Source: Isohypsibius dastychi (lineage: Eukaryota > Tardigrada > Eutardigrada > Parachela > Isohypsibiidae). From it: a stretch of 11,222 bases of DNA. Below are positions 8,462 to 11,222 of the stretch, piece after piece. Position 1 is the stretch's first letter. Each line of letters starts with the position of its first letter. The position numbers and the translations under genes were made by a program. The stretch covers positions 1 to 11,222 of the forward strand of contig JAQIWT010001344.1 in the NCBI GenBank assembly GCA_034696485.1, in the 5' to 3' direction. The notes beneath the pieces are model-generated. The model did not search any database and was not told the origin of the DNA. It was given only the letters and a program-made list of their open reading frames with translations.

Positions 8462-9185
8462 ATGGGAACTAAAGGAGATGAAAAAGATTCGAGCGGATCG
8501 AGTAAAAGGGCTGGAACGACAGGCCTGTATTCGGGGATGATGACCGAGAAGTCTCGGACTTGAATTTGCCACTGAAACTCGTTATTCTAACTTTGGCGGA
8601 GGGGCAAACGAGGTCGCAGAAGAGTTCATCGGGAAATTTGAACGGATTGAATTGGCCTTTGAATGGGATTCGGCGAAAATGCTGAAACAAGTTTCTCTGT
8701 ATCTGGAGCTGTTTGCTAGCTATTGGTGAGACAAGGAATTAAAAAAAGGAAAGAGCTCTCTCAAAGGATGGAAAGAGATTCGCGACGCTCTCTACGCTCG
8801 TTTCCGACCGGATGATTTGGATCAGCAGCCTCAGACTACGTTACGTCAGCGAAGACAATAGCGAGACGAGGAGATAAAAACATACTTCAATGACAAGCTT
8901 ACTAAAATCTACCTCGTCAACCCGGAGATGGCGGATCGTGAAGTGATCCAGCTTCTTAAAAAAGGACTGAATGATTCATACTTTGGGCATGTGGTATTGT
9001 TCAAAGCCAGAACCCCAACGGAGTTTTACAGTGATTTGGTTCAGGCTTTGGCTAGGAGAGAGCAGCGAGGGAACCGAGATCAACGGAATGAATCACGGAA
9101 ACAAGAAGCTTGGTGGACAAAAACATTCAAAAAGAGACGACGAGCCACCGAAACAGGCGATCACAAACTGTTAAGTTGGGCGTGA
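8462..9185 (+). pseudogene. gag: Broken Ty3/gypsy-like retrotransposon gag
   Basis: The structural protein gene of an LTR retrotransposon, whose product would assemble the cytoplasmic particle. ATG at 8462 opens a Ser/Lys-rich leader (MGTKGDEKDSSGSSKRAG..) that ends at TGA 8561-8563. The similarity then continues in another frame from about 8544, so a frameshift lies near 8544-8560. In that frame, FIGKFERIELAFEWDSAKML and later GWKEIRDALYARFRP, LRQRRQ, RDEEIKTYFNDKL and VIQLLKKGLNDSYFGHV follow the order of the Retrotrans_gag family (LxxFxxxAxxxxW, W..l...l..RF, lRQ..dEsi.eY, G(L)). It carries in-frame TGA at 8727-8729 and TAG at 8859-8861, and ends at TGA 9183-9185 after a basic tail (FKKRRRATETG). 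The longest intact piece is 8928-9185. No CCHC zinc knuckle, protease or reverse transcriptase follows, so this is a truncated fossil copy. Confidence 0.82.
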
Positions 9186-9507
9186 ATCAACTTGACGGAT
9201 AATTTTTAAGGATTTTATAATATGATCGACTCGATTGGATGATGAAAGCTCATTCGTGAGTGCGAGAGAGAACCATGCTGAACAGCCGTGAGTTTATTCC
9301 AAGGTTGGCAAAAGTTAAGTGAGTTGTTAATCGAAGCGCAGCTTCGATGACAGCTAGAAAAGTAGATCTTCAAAGATGATAAAATGAAACAAGCGAGTTA
9401 AACACTTGCTGAATTCCGGCTTGACCACAAATTCCAGGAAGAAGGAAAACCACAACACGAGAGTCCAACGTTAAATAGCCAGGAAATAAACTGGTGAATA
9501 AAGTAGA

Positions 9508-9559
9508 TACTGTCACCTCTGAAATAGTGTGGGTACTATCACCTCTGGAATAGTGTGAA
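9508..9559. repeat. 26-bp tandem duplication, two copies
   Basis: Copies 9508-9533 and 9534-9559 share 22 of 26 positions (core CACCTCTGrAATAGTGTG). All four differences are G/A transitions. No third copy was seen. Confidence 0.75.
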
Positions 9560-10120
9560 TGAAGCACGAAAATGGGGTCAAGGTAGATCTTACCCCTTTC
9601 GGAAATACACGTGAGAACGCCTAACTTGACACAACAGTGTGTTCAAAGGCGATGAACCAGGAGGTGATGCATTCACGTAAGTAGTATAGTAGCACACGAA
9701 AATAATCTGCGGGGGTTGGAGTAACAGTAGAGATTGGTTGGAGAATCGGATATGTGTTTTCAATGTTATTCATGTCAGTTTGATTTTGCCTTCACTTTTC
9801 AATTTTTCCTTGATTGTTTACTAGTGTTTGGTATTTATGGAGCTTGTGATGTGAAAGTGTGAAAACGTTTTACTAAATTTCATTGCTTTACTGAAGAAAT
9901 GGGTTGATATCAAATATAGGTGAGTTTGCAGTAGTGTATCTTTTCATTCCATGGAATTATTGTTGTATGTATATTTTTGTATTTGTTTTCATTAGATTGT
10001 TGATAATGGAAGAAGAATTGAGTTGATTTAAATATTATGGGATGGGTTTGTTTGGTTAATGTGTGCATGTTATAGTTTGGTCTTGCGTGATGTTATGCAA
10101 GTCCATACATTATGCTGGTA

Positions 10121-10218
10121 ATGATGTTATAAGTAAGCGAATGTGCATTTTGATAATAATGGCTAAAATTTGAGTGGCATGAAAGTTGTACCTTATGATG
10201 TTATCAGGAAACGAATGT
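10121..10218. repeat. Spaced direct repeat, ATGATGTTAT..CGAATGT
   Basis: ATGATGTTAT, a seven-base gap and CGAATGT occur at 10121-10144 and again at 10195-10218, 74 bases apart, with the gap partly alike (AAGTAAG against CAGGAAA). A shorter relative, GTGATGTTAT, lies near 10087. This may be an old tandem duplication with a period of about 74. Confidence 0.5.
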
Positions 10219-10243
10219 ATTGCTAGAGGAATGTTCGTAAATC

Positions 10244-11147
10244 TTGAGCAAGTTACTACATCGATTCAAAGTTCTCTATTTGATCAGTGAGACTTACAAA
10301 CGGTGTGTCGTCCAATTGTTAATGTTCATTCCTACAATAGCTTGTGCTTGTTTTAAGGTTGATGGTAACTCATTGGCACATCGCTATAGTAAGCTGTCGC
10401 CGTGGGTGTGTTTTGATCGTTGGAACAATGTGAATTGTTCTACGCAACCTTTAAGTTGTGTGTTTTGTGTTGCCCTCGACGGTAATTTGACAGTTGGAGT
10501 GACTCGCATTTTGCAACAACTTGAGGAGGTTGATGGTATTAAGTGCGTTTGGCAAAGAGATGACATTTTTTCTAGTGTTGACGATGATGCGGTAGCATTA
10601 AGAGCCTCCACCTATTTGTTTCCGGAATCTGTGCCGGGTTTTCACGGTAGCGTGGTCCAGAAATCTCATCCGAAGATTTGTTTTATTGGACGGCCATTTC
10701 CGAATCGGGAAAATTGTTAGTGTTCGGTGGCCAAGGAGTTTTTTTCCTCCTAAAGCGGATTATTCTGACCTCGCCGAGATTGTTTGCCGCACAATATTTG
10801 TCGAAGTACATTCGTTACATCAAACATCAGTTGGAGGCTGAGCCGTATGTTATACTCATCTTGAGCGTGAAGTGATTCAGGGAGAAATACCAACTTGTAA
10901 TTTTTTTTGCTATGAACGAAGTGCATGTTTTATTGCTAATGTTTTTGTCACGTAATGGTATATTTTCATAACAACACTTTCGCCTCAAAGGCACAGACGG
11001 CGCCAGCATAACTGGAACACTTCTGTTGATGTAACTAATGGCTTGTTTACCGTTCTTTCTATTGTCTCTGGTTATTACTCTGTCATTCATTCTCCGAGGT
11101 TCCTGTCAATCCTCGGAGAAGTACTTAAGCTGCTGCTGTCTGACTAA
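10244..11147 (+). CDS. Unrecognised multi-exon gene with very short introns
   Basis: A frame is open from 10244 (a TTG codon) to TAG at 10718-10720; the first in-frame ATG is 10322 (MFIPTIACACFKVDGN..). At 157-158 codons it is longer than expected by chance. It reads as a Cys-rich protein (WVCFDRWNNVNC, LSCVFCVALDG) and then TRILQQLEEVDGIKCVWQRD. A 40-base intron (10716-10755, GTTAGT..CTAAAG) would join in phase to 10756-10829 (DYSDLAEIVCRTIFVEVHSL). A 51-base intron (10830-10880; weak donor GTTGGA, good acceptor GATTCAG) leads to 10881-10951 (GEIPTCNFFCYERSACFIAN). A 39-base intron (10952-10990, GTAATG..CTCAAAG) leads to the last exon, which contains DVTNGLFTVLSIVSGYYSVI and ends LKLLLSD at TAA 11145-11147. 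A rival reading uses another frame from about 10740 (SPRLFAAQYLSKYIRYIKHQ) with a better donor, GTATGT at 10845, but a poor link to the first exon. A one-base insertion in the seven-T run (10739-10745) would also explain the frame change, in which case the gene is damaged. The start is uncertain; upstream exons may exist. No family was recognised. Confidence 0.42.
11092..11118. repeat. 8-bp perfect inverted repeat (hairpin) in the last exon
   Basis: CTCCGAGG (11092-11099) and CCTCGGAG (11111-11118) are exact reverse complements around an 11-base loop. The stem is GC-rich and would fold stably in RNA. It lies in the proposed last exon, where it encodes SPRFLSILGE, so it may be constrained by coding, by structure or by neither. 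It lacks the T-run of a bacterial-type terminator. Confidence 0.6.
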
Positions 11148-11222
11148 CTACAAGCAGTCCACCGCTTCAGCTAGCTTTCCATCTCATCTTCTACGAGCTA
11201 CCATCTGCTCTGTACTAGATCT

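Larger units (their letters stand above)
9186..10243. other. Gene-free AT/GT-rich stretch after gag
   Basis: No pol remnants, second LTR or coding exons are visible. From about 9700 the plus strand is strikingly rich in T and G and poor in C. Two short duplications (9508-9559 and 10121-10218) are listed separately. It may include the promoter or first introns of the gene that follows. Confidence 0.45.

Noticed and set aside
1-11222. A previously undescribed multi-gene system, CRISPR array, tRNA or rRNA genes
   Set aside because: No regularly spaced identical repeats, tRNA box pairs, rRNA cores or co-oriented gene clusters with related functions are visible.

Overview
The window looks like gene-poor, repeat-bearing nuclear DNA from a small-intron invertebrate. 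The evidence is split coding segments with GT..AG junctions, introns of about 27 to 75 bases at several loci (one near 290, one possible one near 500), a decayed Ty3/gypsy-like Gag, a possible voltage-gated potassium channel exon and long stretches with no coding signal. No bacterial operon features, rRNA, tRNA or CRISPR are visible. The species cannot be named from this sequence.

Layout. 1-370: the last exons of an unidentified gene (+). 371-2651: no supportable gene. 2652-3594: tentative multi-exon gene (+) starting with a signal-anchor segment, with a TATA and CRE-like cluster (3113-3194) inside its proposed first intron. 4177 down to about 3569 (-): a two-exon segment whose second exon carries a K+ channel T1-like motif and then a stop. 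4508-4833: a degenerate 21-bp tandem array. 4834-6110: nothing clear. 6111-6254: four copies of a 22-bp quasi-palindrome. 6360-6600: an A/C-rich simple tract. 7725 down to 7211 (-): the 3' exons of an unrecognised spliced gene, possibly reaching about 8112. 8462-9185: a broken gag (+). 9186-10243: AT/GT-rich, with short duplications. 10244-11147: an unrecognised multi-exon gene (+) with a long first exon and introns of about 39 to 51 bases.

No functional link among the genes is visible, and I found no convincing new multi-gene system. The most checkable points are the 21-bp array, the palindrome cluster, the CRE cluster, the T1 exon and the two unrecognised spliced genes. All exon models were made by eye from frame continuity and splice sites. 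Random open frames of about 100 codons are expected a few times in a window this size, so frame length alone was not accepted as evidence.
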